Part shown: positions 27,979 through 36,408 of the stretch, piece after piece
Position numbering within the stretch: the stretch's first letter is position 1
How the letters are laid out: every line of letters starts with the position of its first letter
Origin: Spirosoma terrae
GTDB taxonomy: Bacteria > Bacteroidota > Bacteroidia > Cytophagales > Spirosomataceae
DNA: 64,000 bases
Direction: 5' to 3'
Assembly (NCBI RefSeq): GCF_010435915.1
Contig: NZ_JAAFZH010000009.1
Coordinates: 62,001-126,000 of the forward strand
The notes under the pieces: model-generated
Told to the model about the DNA's origin: nothing
What the model saw: only the letters and a program-made list of their open reading frames with translations
The model's database searches: none
Made by a program: the position numbers and the translations under genes

Positions 27979-28866
27979 ATGTCAGCAAAATCAATTCAAG
28001 TACATTATCAGATTAAAAGTATTATTGTTGGACTCAGCCTTCTCACCCTGTTGAATGGCTGTTTACGCTCAACAACGCCCAGCTCAACAAACCGTGGATC
28101 AACTGAACCCACCCGCGACGAGAACCTCGCTCTTGGCAACCCCAGCGGAGCCTCTACCAGTAATCCAGACAACTACCTGCTCACTAAATCGGCTTATGTC
28201 TTATCTTATAACCGAGGTAAAGGTATTGCAAACTGGGTTAGCTGGCATTTGAGCGCGGCCTGGAAAGGCGACAGCCGCCGTACGAACGACTTCCGACCCG
28301 ATGCCTCGCTGCCAGCTGGTTGGTACGCTGCTAAAACATCCGATTACACCAATACAGGTTTCGACCGAGGCCACCTTTGCCCATCCGATGATCGCGATGG
28401 ATCGCCCGAAGACAATGCGGCAACATTTCTCCTAACCAACATCGTGCCACAAGCACCGCGACATAACCGGGAAGTCTGGAAAAATTTAGAAGATTATGAA
28501 CGTCAGTTCATTACAACCGGCAATGAAGTGTATGTTATTGCTGGCACCTACGGAGCGGGCGGCACCGGTCAGAATGGTTATGCCACAAAACTTGCTAATG
28601 GCAACCTAACAGTACCGGCTTCCTTATGGAAAATCATTGTGGTACTACCAACCGGCTCAACAAACGACGTCGACCGTATATCGACCGATACTCGTATTAT
28701 CGCGGTTAATATTCCAAATAACCAGACAGCTGCCGACAAACCCTGGAGTGCCTACGTAACAAGCGTAGATGCCCTGGAAACTTTGACCGGCTACGACTTT
28801 CTGTCAAACGTACCAACATCGATACAACGTATCATTGAAGCCCGAATTGATGGCGGAAACCTATAA
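27979..28866 (+). CDS. Lipoprotein DNA/RNA non-specific endonuclease (NUC1 family)
   Basis: 295 residues. A hydrophobic N-terminus ends in the lipobox LLNGC near residue 28, so it is likely membrane-anchored outside the cytoplasm. The nuclease core has [13 protein letters not shown] (the DRGH catalytic His motif) and [21 protein letters not shown] with the metal-binding Asn and the downstream Glu. These enzymes cut DNA and RNA without sequence preference, for nutrient scavenging or defence. It is a single gene, closed by a symmetrical terminator. Confidence 0.92.
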   Translation: MSAKSIQVHYQIKSIIVGLSLLTLLNGCLRSTTPSSTNRGSTEPTRDENLALGNPSGASTSNPDNYLLTKSAYVLSYNRGKGIANWVSWHLSAAWKGDSRRTNDFRPDASLPAGWYAAKTSDYTNTGFDRGHLCPSDDRDGSPEDNAATFLLTNIVPQAPRHNREVWKNLEDYERQFITTGNEVYVIAGTYGAGGTGQNGYATKLANGNLTVPASLWKIIVVLPTGSTNDVDRISTDTRIIAVNIPNNQTAADKPWSAYVTSVDALETLTGYDFLSNVPTSIQRIIEARIDGGNL

Positions 28867-28898
28867 AAAAAAGCGGACTACGTAGTCCGCTTTTTTTT
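28865..28898. terminator. Bidirectional terminator
   Basis: An 18-bp GC-rich palindrome (28873-28890) flanked by eight A on one side and eight T on the other. It serves both the nuclease gene and the convergent desaturase gene, whose last codons lie in it. Confidence 0.9.
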
Positions 28899-29964
28899 AA
28901 GCTGCCACTGCTTCCACAGAAACCGCAACTGGAATTCGCTGTGTCCGCCGACGTAGTACCGCTATTGCTTCTGCGTCATCGGCAAATGCTCCATCCAGGT
29001 TCACCATATGACTGGCCAGCACGTCGTAGCGTCTGCGCATCAGCAAAAAGAATATTTGCAGAAAGTCTAAACCATCAAAAACAACAGCCTGATTCTGAGC
29101 ATACTTATCAAGTGTTTTTTGAAAAAAAATGGGGTGTTCAGTCCAATGTAAACCCGGACGAACGTGATGGCTGATGTGATAGCCGTCATTCCAGCATTTT
29201 TTGTTGTACTTCACATTAATACAGGTAATACTATTTTTATACGCATTCCCCGGATCATCAAAGTCAACAAAGGCATGCTGAGTCCAGTTACCCATCATGG
29301 CAATCAGTCGATAAATCACCAGCGGGAGTAAAAAGACCAGAACCGTTGCCTGCCAGTTTACAAAACATAGTATCGTACAAACAATACCAAATACAATTTC
29401 ACCGGTCATCGCCCGTTTTGCCAGCTTACCCCGTTTTTTCCGGCGCAGATAGCCTAACAGGTTGTGAACCCCCAACACAAAAAAACGGCCGAAATAGCTT
29501 AGAAAGCTTTTATAGCAATCCCGTTGAAATTCCATCGTGCTGCTATCGTCATCTTCCAGATTGTTCTCGGGATGATGCATGCCTATATGATGACTATAGT
29601 ACGTTTCAGGAGTATGTCCGAAAAAAGGAGCCAGCACCCAGGGTAAGTAATTATTGAGCAAAGGATACTCAGGCTTGAAAAAAGGGCGATGGCTCGTGCA
29701 GTGCAGCATCAGCCCAAATGGACCTTTGAAAACGAAGTTACTGATGTAAAAATGAATGGCTGCTACTGTCCACCACACCCATCCCGTTACGAACGGCATA
29801 AATAGCAGAGCTGCTAATGGAAGCAACGTAACACTGATACGGATGGTTAGGTAAATAAATGGTAAGTCTCGCTCGTCTTTAATGTACTGCAGAAAAAACT
29901 GGTCAAGTCGACTGTACGTACGTTCCGTAAAAACAGGGTCATGAATGGTGCCAAGCACTTTCAT
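28897..29964 (-). CDS. Membrane fatty acid desaturase
   Basis: 355 residues with several membrane helices. The three His boxes that hold the di-iron centre are present: HCTSHRPFF, HHIGMHHPEN, and HISHHVRPGLHW. This pattern is typical of acyl-lipid or acyl-CoA desaturases that insert a double bond into membrane fatty acids. It is preceded by a gap containing a 38-bp perfect palindrome. It is not in an operon with other lipid genes. Confidence 0.88.
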   Translation of the reverse strand: MKVLGTIHDPVFTERTYSRLDQFFLQYIKDERDLPFIYLTIRISVTLLPLAALLFMPFVTGWVWWTVAAIHFYISNFVFKGPFGLMLHCTSHRPFFKPEYPLLNNYLPWVLAPFFGHTPETYYSHHIGMHHPENNLEDDDSSTMEFQRDCYKSFLSYFGRFFVLGVHNLLGYLRRKKRGKLAKRAMTGEIVFGIVCTILCFVNWQATVLVFLLPLVIYRLIAMMGNWTQHAFVDFDDPGNAYKNSITCINVKYNKKCWNDGYHISHHVRPGLHWTEHPIFFQKTLDKYAQNQAVVFDGLDFLQIFFLLMRRRYDVLASHMVNLDGAFADDAEAIAVLRRRTQRIPVAVSVEAVAA

Positions 29965-30001
29965 ACAAGAAACAGCATTTAAAAGGTTAAGTACAAAAAA
30001 A

Positions 30002-30039
30002 ACAGTTTCGATTGTCGTATATACGACAATCGAAACTGT
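30002..30039 (-). terminator. 38-bp perfect palindrome, probable terminator downstream of gnd
   Basis: Positions 30002-30039 form a fully self-complementary palindrome. On the minus strand it is followed by a run of T, as in an intrinsic terminator, about 130 bases after the gnd stop. It also lies 38 bases before the desaturase ATG, so a regulatory role for that gene is possible. Confidence 0.6.
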
Positions 30040-30166
30040 CCGAACTTCATTGATAACGTAAAAATAGAGTTAAAATTGAATGCAACAATAGAACAATTAT
30101 TATCTTTTTGTGCATTTACCGAAAAAGTCGAAATTTAATTTCGATACAATTAGCCAAATCGACTCG

Positions 30167-31063
30167 TTATTTTTTCTCAACGGCATGGCCGCCAAACTCA
30201 TTCCGAAGAGCCGCCACTACTTTTCCCGTGAACGTATCATCCTGTAACGAACGATAGCGCGTCAGCAACGAAAGGGCAATTACGGGCGTAGGAACGCCTA
30301 AGTCCAGCGCTGCTTCGAGCGTCCATTTTCCTTCTCCCGACGAGAACATTTTTCCTTTGATGCCGTCGAGTTTAGGATCTTTACTGAAGGCATCGCGCGT
30401 AAGGTCCATCAACCAGCTCCGAATAACGGAACCGTGGCCCCACATATTAGCGACGGCCTCAAAATCGTACGGAAACTGACTTTTTTCCAGTACTTCAAAG
30501 CCTTCGGCAATGGCCTGCATCATACCATATTCGATACCGTTATGCACCATTTTGCAGAAATGACCGCTACCGGCAGGACCCGTATACAGATAACCTTCCT
30601 CTACCGAAATTTGTCTGAATACCTCGTGGAGTGGTTCTATTACATCTGGGTCTCCACCAACCATCGTACAAGCTCCGTTCAAAGCCCCACTAATACCGCC
30701 ACTGGTGCCGCAATCCAGAAAACCGATACCTTTCTCTTTCAAAAAAGCATGTCGACGTAGCGAATCTTTGTAATGCGAATTTCCACCATCAATAACCACA
30801 TCGCCTGGCTGCATAAACGCCAGAAGATCATCAATAACTTTGTCGATCAGTGCTCCTGCCGGTATCATCAGCCATAAAACACGCTTTTCCGGCAGCGCAT
30901 TATATAAGTCCTGCAGGGTCGTAGCGCCCTGAGCACCTTCTGCTTTTACTGCGTCTACTAACGCTTCGTTGATGTCATAACCAACAACCGTGTGGCCGTG
31001 GCGAACCAGATTACTGACAAGGTTAAACCCCATCTTTCCTAAGCCAATAAATCCAATGTGCAT
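30167..31063 (-). CDS. gnd: 6-phosphogluconate dehydrogenase, decarboxylating (short form)
   Basis: About 298 residues, as in the short GndA/YqeC-type enzymes rather than the 470-residue form. The ATG at 31063 (MHIGFIGLGKMG) puts the Rossmann motif at the N-terminus. The family signatures VIDGGNSHYKDSLRR and LDCGTSGGISGA with GHFCKMVHNGIEYGMMQ (catalytic Lys and Asn) are visible. It oxidises 6-phosphogluconate to ribulose 5-phosphate and CO2 in the pentose phosphate pathway. It is separate from the upstream vanZ-gldF run by about 65 bases. Confidence 0.93.
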   Translation of the reverse strand: MHIGFIGLGKMGFNLVSNLVRHGHTVVGYDINEALVDAVKAEGAQGATTLQDLYNALPEKRVLWLMIPAGALIDKVIDDLLAFMQPGDVVIDGGNSHYKDSLRRHAFLKEKGIGFLDCGTSGGISGALNGACTMVGGDPDVIEPLHEVFRQISVEEGYLYTGPAGSGHFCKMVHNGIEYGMMQAIAEGFEVLEKSQFPYDFEAVANMWGHGSVIRSWLMDLTRDAFSKDPKLDGIKGKMFSSGEGKWTLEAALDLGVPTPVIALSLLTRYRSLQDDTFTGKVVAALRNEFGGHAVEKK

Positions 31064-31128
31064 ACCGATCAATGTTTGAATAGTTAAATTGGCGATTTTT
31101 TTCTAAACGCCCACTTACCTGATTGAAC

Positions 31129-31485
31129 TTAAAAACGAGGGTTTGGATATAATCGTGACCAAATTCGGGAAAGAACGAATCCGAGAACAGCTCCTATACT
31201 GTCAGCTACCAGATCTTCCCAGTCTCCGCTTCGGTTTATAGGAAGGCTATATTGTAATACTTCAATGAGCCCTCCGAATAAAATGCCTACGATAACAACA
31301 ATACCGGGGCTGTAGCCAGCTTCGATCCAAAGTAACGTAAAAAGAGCGAATATGGCCAGATGCTGCAACTTATCGCTCCAGTCAAGCAACGTATCGGGCA
31401 GTCGGTCGTGCGGTGTCAGGCAACCTATTAATATAACAATTGTCCAGCCGATAGCCAGCCAGCGGCATAGTTTCGAATAACTCAT
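31129..31485 (-). CDS. VanZ-family membrane protein
   Basis: 118 residues with four predicted membrane helices. Characteristic motifs are LTPHDRLPDTLLDWSDKLQHLAIFALF and GGLIEVLQYSLPINRSGDWEDLVADSIGAVLG (given in part: DWSDKLQH and SGDWEDLVADSIGA). VanZ-like proteins are small membrane proteins of unknown biochemical function, named after a teicoplanin-resistance protein; most are unrelated to resistance. It follows gldF by 28 bases and appears to close the gcvH-to-gldF gene run. Confidence 0.85.
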   Translation of the reverse strand: MSYSKLCRWLAIGWTIVILIGCLTPHDRLPDTLLDWSDKLQHLAIFALFTLLWIEAGYSPGIVVIVGILFGGLIEVLQYSLPINRSGDWEDLVADSIGAVLGFVLSRIWSRLYPNPRF

Positions 31486-31513
31486 AAACTTGCAATGAAT
31501 TTAGTCCTTTGTA

Positions 31514-32239
31514 TCAGAACGTTTTCTTCAATCTAGATACGGTTAACAGCAGAAAGAAGAACGTTAAGGATAACAAAAAAATAACGTTTCGCGAATCGAT
31601 CAGCCCCCGCCCCAGTGCGCGATATTGCTCGTCCAGAGCCACGTAGGAAAGATAGTAGGCTATACTACCCAACGCATTTAAACTGGCTAATGCCCCCAGA
31701 CCAACGTAAAGAAGAAAGCAGAAAAAAACACCCAGCACAAAGGCTACCACCTGATTGTCGTTTAACGATGAGGCCCAAAGCCCAATAGCGACGAAAACGC
31801 CCGCCAGCAAGAGCAAACCGACATACGATCCAAACACGACCGCCGAATCGATATTACCCACTGGCGAACCAAGCCGATATAACGTAACGTAATAGATCAA
31901 CGTGGGTAACAGCGTTAGCGACACCAACAGCCAGCTGGCGAGAAACTTCCCTCCCACAATCCCCCAGCGACTAACCGGTTTCGACAGCAGCCATTCCATC
32001 GTACCGGTGCGTACTTCATCAGCAATGGACCGCATTGTAATGGCCGGAACGAGAAAAATTAGTACATAAGGCGTTAAATTAAAGAAAGCCCCCATGTCGG
32101 CATAGCCATTTTCGAGCAGGCTGGTATCAGGAAACACCCAGAATAATAACCCGATGGCGGTTAAGAACACAACCATCACAATGTAGGCAATGGGCGAGGA
32201 GAAAAACTGATTAACTTCTTTACGAAAAATAGCCAACAT
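31514..32239 (-). CDS. gldF: ABC transporter permease GldF, gliding-motility associated
   Basis: 241 residues with six membrane helices. The start MLAIFRKEVNQFFSSPIAY and the segment MRSIADEVRTGTMEWLLSKPVS are typical of GldF and related ABC-2 permeases. In Flavobacterium GldF works with GldG and the ATPase GldA. Neither gldG nor gldA is next to it here; the downstream gene is vanZ and upstream are DUF4199 genes. Its role in motility in this organism is therefore uncertain, although SprA is encoded nearby. Confidence 0.85.
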   Translation of the reverse strand: MLAIFRKEVNQFFSSPIAYIVMVVFLTAIGLLFWVFPDTSLLENGYADMGAFFNLTPYVLIFLVPAITMRSIADEVRTGTMEWLLSKPVSRWGIVGGKFLASWLLVSLTLLPTLIYYVTLYRLGSPVGNIDSAVVFGSYVGLLLLAGVFVAIGLWASSLNDNQVVAFVLGVFFCFLLYVGLGALASLNALGSIAYYLSYVALDEQYRALGRGLIDSRNVIFLLSLTFFFLLLTVSRLKKTF

Positions 32240-32316
32240 AGGTCTGGGCGCTTACAGGCTGCGTGGAGTTCTGCTCAGGTGAATGACTTCTGTTCAGGGC
32301 AAGACTGACACTAGTT

Positions 32317-32835
32317 TTAGTCAAACGGGTTATTCCTGTTCCGGCGTATAATCGCTGCAATAATCAGGGAAAGAATAGCGCCCATAATAATCGTCCCGAA
32401 TACACCCGCAATGAAGGTGAAACCCGGCGACTGAAATTTTTGCGAGATTTCCAGCGCCTGATCAATCTGTTCATCGGATAACTTGCCCTGATCTTCCAAA
32501 CGTTCACGGGCCTGCTCAAAAGCACGCTGCTGGATCGACGGATCAATCACTACGTTATAGAACGTATTGAATAACGACGATAACAGCCCTCCTACTGCTG
32601 ACAGCAAGGCACCGATGCCAAATCCTTCGCCATACGTCATAAACCCGCCGTTCAGCTTTCGATATTCCTGCATAGACAGGACCAGAACACTTACCATCGC
32701 GCCCAACGTAAGCAGGCCAAACCACGGATTACTCCCCTGGTCGGTCAGATACATGATCAACGTTACCAGCATTAAACTAATGCCAAGAATAACACCCCAT
32801 TTCAGGGCAATACGAGTCGGAGATAGTTTTTCCAT
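32317..32835 (-). CDS. DUF4199 membrane protein
   Basis: 172 residues, four hydrophobic helices, with a central segment YRKLNGGFMTYGEGFGIGALLSAVGG typical of DUF4199 proteins and a charged helix before the last membrane span (RERLEDQGKLSDEQIDQALE). Function unknown. It is one of two neighbouring DUF4199 genes on the same strand, and lies between the other copy and gldF, which is a common Cytophagales arrangement. Confidence 0.8.
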   Translation of the reverse strand: MEKLSPTRIALKWGVILGISLMLVTLIMYLTDQGSNPWFGLLTLGAMVSVLVLSMQEYRKLNGGFMTYGEGFGIGALLSAVGGLLSSLFNTFYNVVIDPSIQQRAFEQARERLEDQGKLSDEQIDQALEISQKFQSPGFTFIAGVFGTIIMGAILSLIIAAIIRRNRNNPFD

Positions 32836-32854
32836 AGGGTCTTTTCAGCTATCG

Positions 32855-33406
32855 TTACCGTAATACGTTGTAATCCTGCTTCCGGAAAAGCAATGAAATA
32901 ATAAGCGTAGGCAGAACGGCCAGCGCTGTCTTTTTTGTCAATTCGTCGGGCAACAGGACGCCGGGCGTCATATTACTTACCTTCGCCCATTGTTCGTTGA
33001 AAGTTTCCGGGCCAAACTGATCGGTCAGTTGCTTCTTACTTTCCAGTAATAGCTTCTTGGAATTAACAACATACTCGTTGAAGACGCTGGTATCGACCTG
33101 TGTGATGAAGAAATAAATCAACCATCCCGTTACCAGAGCCGCTACGGTGTTGATAACGTAGCAGATCGTGATTCCTTCCCACAGATGAAGCATTCCGTGA
33201 CCAATGTATTTGCGGTAGTACCAAACGGCAGAGATCATCATGATAATATGAATACCAAAGTCCAGCACGCGAATATTACCCAGTGGCGGTACGTCCAGCG
33301 CATACAACGCCAGGAAGTAAAGAAAACATAATACACCCGTTATCAATCCGGCAAGCAGCGGGATTTTTAACAACGGGTGTTTAAAATAGTCAATGATATC
33401 TTTCAT
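32855..33406 (-). CDS. DUF4199-like membrane protein, second copy
   Basis: 183 residues with about four membrane helices. It shares the arrangement of its neighbour: paired helices, a central WEGITICYVINTVAALVTGWL segment in the place of the GEGFGIG region, a polar stretch (KKLLLESKKQLTDQFG), then a final helix. It starts inside the stop of the pyrC-like gene (ATGA, 4-base overlap), so the two are translationally coupled. Function unknown. Confidence 0.7.
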   Translation of the reverse strand: MKDIIDYFKHPLLKIPLLAGLITGVLCFLYFLALYALDVPPLGNIRVLDFGIHIIMMISAVWYYRKYIGHGMLHLWEGITICYVINTVAALVTGWLIYFFITQVDTSVFNEYVVNSKKLLLESKKQLTDQFGPETFNEQWAKVSNMTPGVLLPDELTKKTALAVLPTLIISLLFRKQDYNVLR

Positions 33407-34698
33407 GCAGTATGATTCAACTGTCCCTGATGAACAGTTCCAATAACTTGCCCGGTTAACGTCTGGCCGAGAAAGGGAGAATTTTTTGATTTAGAAACCG
33501 TTCGGTCATAGGTCCAGTTGGCTGCCGGATCAAAGAGTGTCAGGCTAGCTGGCTGCCCCTCTTCGATGGTCAAAGCAGGTAATCGTAAGATCTGCCGTGG
33601 CCGAGCCGTCAGTTTGTCCAGCAGTTGACTTAACGGCAAATTCCGGTTATGGGTCATCAGTAGAGCAAAAACCGTTTCGAGACCAATGATACCAAATTCA
33701 GCCATATCGAATTCCAGATTTTTACTCTCCGCATCCTGTGGCGTATGGTCCGACACAATAGCATCGATAGTGCCGTCGGACAGTCCGTTCCATAGGGCTG
33801 CTACGTCGTCGGCCGAACGAAACGGCGGATTAACCTTCAGATTTGTATCGAATCCGGCCAGCGACGTATCGTCAAATACCAATTGATGAACCGCTACGTC
33901 GCAACTAACGGGTAAGCCACGCAACTTTGCCTGCCGAATCAAATCAACGGAGCGAGCCGTCGAAATGGTCGAGAAATGAAGTAGCGAACTGGCTGGTTCC
34001 CGTTCGCTACGTTCCGTAGACAATACGTAGTCGAGTAAGCGTAAATCACGTTCAATCATCAGCTCTTCGGCCAGAGCGGGCATTCCTTTCAACCCTAACA
34101 GTGTGCTTTGAACGCCTTCGTGCATTTGCCCGAACAGCGTTAGTTTGGTTTCTTCGGCGCGGTTCATCAGCAAGCCATTTACGGGATACAGATATTGCAG
34201 CGTTTTGAGCAATAGATCTGGATTCTGTAACGGATGATGACCATCAGAAAAAGCAATGGCACCGGCATGGTGTAAATCGAGCATCTCCGTAAAGTCGTCG
34301 CCAGCGGCTTTTTTGGTAATAGCAGCCGCTACGTGCACACCGACGGGTTGGCCCTGAGCCATGCGCTGTATGTATCCCAACGTTCCTTTATTATCGATGG
34401 CGGGCTGGGTATTGGGCAGGACAACAATATCCGTGAAGCCTCCAACAGCCGCTGCCCGACAAACACTGGTTATGTCTTCTTTGTGTTCAAAACCGGGGTC
34501 CTGCGCCAGTACACGCATATCGATCCAGCCCGGCGATACGTGTAGATTCGGCTGGTCAATCACCCGGACATCGCTATCGACAGCCAGATCCGTACCGATC
34601 TGGCGAATCAAGCCATTAACCACTAATAAATCGCATACCTGACCATCAAAGGGCGAAGTAGCATCAACAACGCGGACTGAACGGAGTAAGAGTTGCAT
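33403..34698 (-). CDS. pyrC: Dihydroorotase-like protein with lost metal ligands
   Basis: About 431 residues. The ATG at 34698 (MQLLLRSVRVVDA) matches the usual family start. The amidohydrolase fold is clear: SPGWIDMRV, DPGFEHKED, AAAVGGFTDIVVLPNTQPA, LLHFSTISTARS and IVSDHTPQD. However the metal-binding H-x-H is R62-V63-L64, and the next His site reads MNRAEE instead of HxED. The Lys in AITKKAAGDD is kept. Classical dihydroorotase forms dihydroorotate in pyrimidine synthesis; this version probably is an inactive PyrC' type that supports aspartate transcarbamoylase, or has another role. It overlaps the DUF4199 gene by 4 bases. Confidence 0.8.
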   Translation of the reverse strand: MQLLLRSVRVVDATSPFDGQVCDLLVVNGLIRQIGTDLAVDSDVRVIDQPNLHVSPGWIDMRVLAQDPGFEHKEDITSVCRAAAVGGFTDIVVLPNTQPAIDNKGTLGYIQRMAQGQPVGVHVAAAITKKAAGDDFTEMLDLHHAGAIAFSDGHHPLQNPDLLLKTLQYLYPVNGLLMNRAEETKLTLFGQMHEGVQSTLLGLKGMPALAEELMIERDLRLLDYVLSTERSEREPASSLLHFSTISTARSVDLIRQAKLRGLPVSCDVAVHQLVFDDTSLAGFDTNLKVNPPFRSADDVAALWNGLSDGTIDAIVSDHTPQDAESKNLEFDMAEFGIIGLETVFALLMTHNRNLPLSQLLDKLTARPRQILRLPALTIEEGQPASLTLFDPAANWTYDRTVSKSKNSPFLGQTLTGQVIGTVHQGQLNHTA

Positions 34699-34750
34699 AA
34701 CTTTTACCCTCTTTCTCGTTGAAAAAAGGGAAGTAAAATAAGGTAATTTG

Positions 34751-34788
34751 AAAAAAGGCTCCACGGGCAATTAGCCGGTTGGAGCCTT
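34751..34788 (-). terminator. Terminator after gcvH
   Basis: Arms AAGGCTCCA (34755-34763) and TGGAGCCTT (34780-34788) with a partly paired loop, followed on the minus strand by a T run. It separates gcvH from the pyrC-like gene, making these different transcription units. Confidence 0.75.
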
Positions 34789-34813
34789 CTCATAGTTTTA
34801 TTTAAAAAGTGAA

Positions 34814-35197
34814 TCAGGCACCAACTAACTCCTGATAAGCGTCGGCTGTCAGCAAGTCATCATTCTGGCCCGCATCAGCAAGTTTAATACGTACAATCCA
34901 GCCTTCGCCATACGGATCGCTGTTCAGCAGCTCCGGCGATTTCTCGATGGCATCATTCACTTCTATAACTTCTCCTTCAAGTGGCAGAAACAGGTCAGAT
35001 ACTGTTTTCACAGCTTCTACTGATCCAAAAACGTCACCTTTAGCAAGCGATTGGCCAACGGTAGTAATATCGACATAAACAATATCACCTAACTCGCGCT
35101 GTGCAAAGTCCGTAATACCGACCACAGCGGTGCCGTCGTCTTCTAGCCGAATCCACTCGTGATCCTGCGTATAACTCAATTCTGCGGGAAAATTCAT
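34814..35197 (-). CDS. gcvH: Glycine cleavage system H protein
   Basis: 127 residues, standard length. Lys64 in [14 protein letters not shown] is the lipoyl attachment site, and the preceding [17 protein letters not shown] is conserved. GcvH carries the aminomethyl group between the P, T and L proteins of the glycine cleavage complex in the cytoplasm. gcvP and gcvT are not in the window. It begins a minus-strand set but ends in its own terminator. Confidence 0.96.
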   Translation of the reverse strand: MNFPAELSYTQDHEWIRLEDDGTAVVGITDFAQRELGDIVYVDITTVGQSLAKGDVFGSVEAVKTVSDLFLPLEGEVIEVNDAIEKSPELLNSDPYGEGWIVRIKLADAGQNDDLLTADAYQELVGA

Positions 35198-35271
35198 TGT
35201 GGGGTTGTTGATTTATAGGCACAAAATACGGTAGACTAGCTCGGATTTGCAAACGGTTTGTTGCCAGAATC

Positions 35272-36330
35272 CTACCGCGTTACTGCCGGAGGAGTAGGCG
35301 TAAAACTGGCCGGAGCCATTCGGTCGCGTTTCTGCCGCTCAATCATCCATTGCGGATACGGTTTTCGAATAGCGCTCACCTCATCTAACTGCTCCAGTTG
35401 TTCGGTAGTCAGACTTAATTCAGCAGCTTTGATATTATCCAGCAGCTGATCGGTATTTTTTGCGCCGATAATAACGCTCGTTACGCCAGGTTTAGCCAAC
35501 ACCCAGGCCAGCGCAATCCGGGCTACCGATACGCCATGTTCCGCCCCGATACGTTCCATTACGTCGATAATGTCGTATGCTTTTTCCTGATCGACGGGTG
35601 GAAAGTCAAAGCTGAGTCGACGCGAATCGTCGGCGGGTTTGTTATCACGCGTGTATTTCCCGGACAGAAAACCACCGGCTAACGGGCTCCATGGCAAAAT
35701 AGCCATCTGTTGATCCTCGACCATCGGTACGATTTCATGCTCCAGGTCGCGCCCGGCAATGGAATAGTAATTTTGAGTCGATATAAATTTCGACCAGCCA
35801 TATTTATCGGCAATACCGTTTGCCTTCATCACCTGCCAGGCTGCCAGATTGGAACAGCCGATGTACCGGACTTTACCGCTACGTACTACGTCTTCCAGGC
35901 CGCGCATTGTTTCTTCCAGTGGCGTTACGCCGTCAAATCCATGAATCTGGTAGAGGTCAACATGATCGACCTGCAACCGTTTCAGGCTACCTTCCAGTTG
36001 CTGCATAATTTGAAGACGGCCCAGACCAACCTGGTTTTTCCCTTCTCCCATTCGGCCACGAACTTTAGTGGCAATCACCAGTTCATCGCGCGACAGACCC
36101 AGGTTTTTTATGGATTGTCCCAGCAAGGTTTCCGACTGACCAAAGGAATAGACATTGGCCGTGTCAATAAAGTTAACGCCTTCATCAACAGCCGTCTTCA
36201 CAATGGCATCAACGCTGTCCTGTTGAAGCTCGCCCATTGCTTTCCAATGGCCTTCGCCCCCAAATGTCATGGTACCCAGACAGATTTCGGAAACCAGTAC
36301 ACCCGTGTTTCCGAGAAAGTTATAGTTCAT
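35272..36330 (-). CDS. Aldo/keto reductase
   Basis: 352 residues. The AKR fold is shown by FIDTANVYSFGQSETLLGQ (Asp and Tyr of the catalytic tetrad), ELVIATKVRG (Lys), VDLYQIHGFDG (His), and the NADPH-binding region PWSPLAGGFLSGKY and SVIIGAKNTDQL near the C-terminus. It probably reduces aldehydes or ketones with NADPH, most like the YajO/AKR11-type group. It is a single gene between gcvH and sprA, and the physiological substrate is not evident. Confidence 0.9.
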   Translation of the reverse strand: MNYNFLGNTGVLVSEICLGTMTFGGEGHWKAMGELQQDSVDAIVKTAVDEGVNFIDTANVYSFGQSETLLGQSIKNLGLSRDELVIATKVRGRMGEGKNQVGLGRLQIMQQLEGSLKRLQVDHVDLYQIHGFDGVTPLEETMRGLEDVVRSGKVRYIGCSNLAAWQVMKANGIADKYGWSKFISTQNYYSIAGRDLEHEIVPMVEDQQMAILPWSPLAGGFLSGKYTRDNKPADDSRRLSFDFPPVDQEKAYDIIDVMERIGAEHGVSVARIALAWVLAKPGVTSVIIGAKNTDQLLDNIKAAELSLTTEQLEQLDEVSAIRKPYPQWMIERQKRDRMAPASFTPTPPAVTR

Positions 36331-36408
36331 GGTTTATTGGGTTATCATCCAGTAAACTCAACCAGCAAATCGGCTGTTTGTTACTTCATTCGCTACGTAT
36401 CAGTCAAC

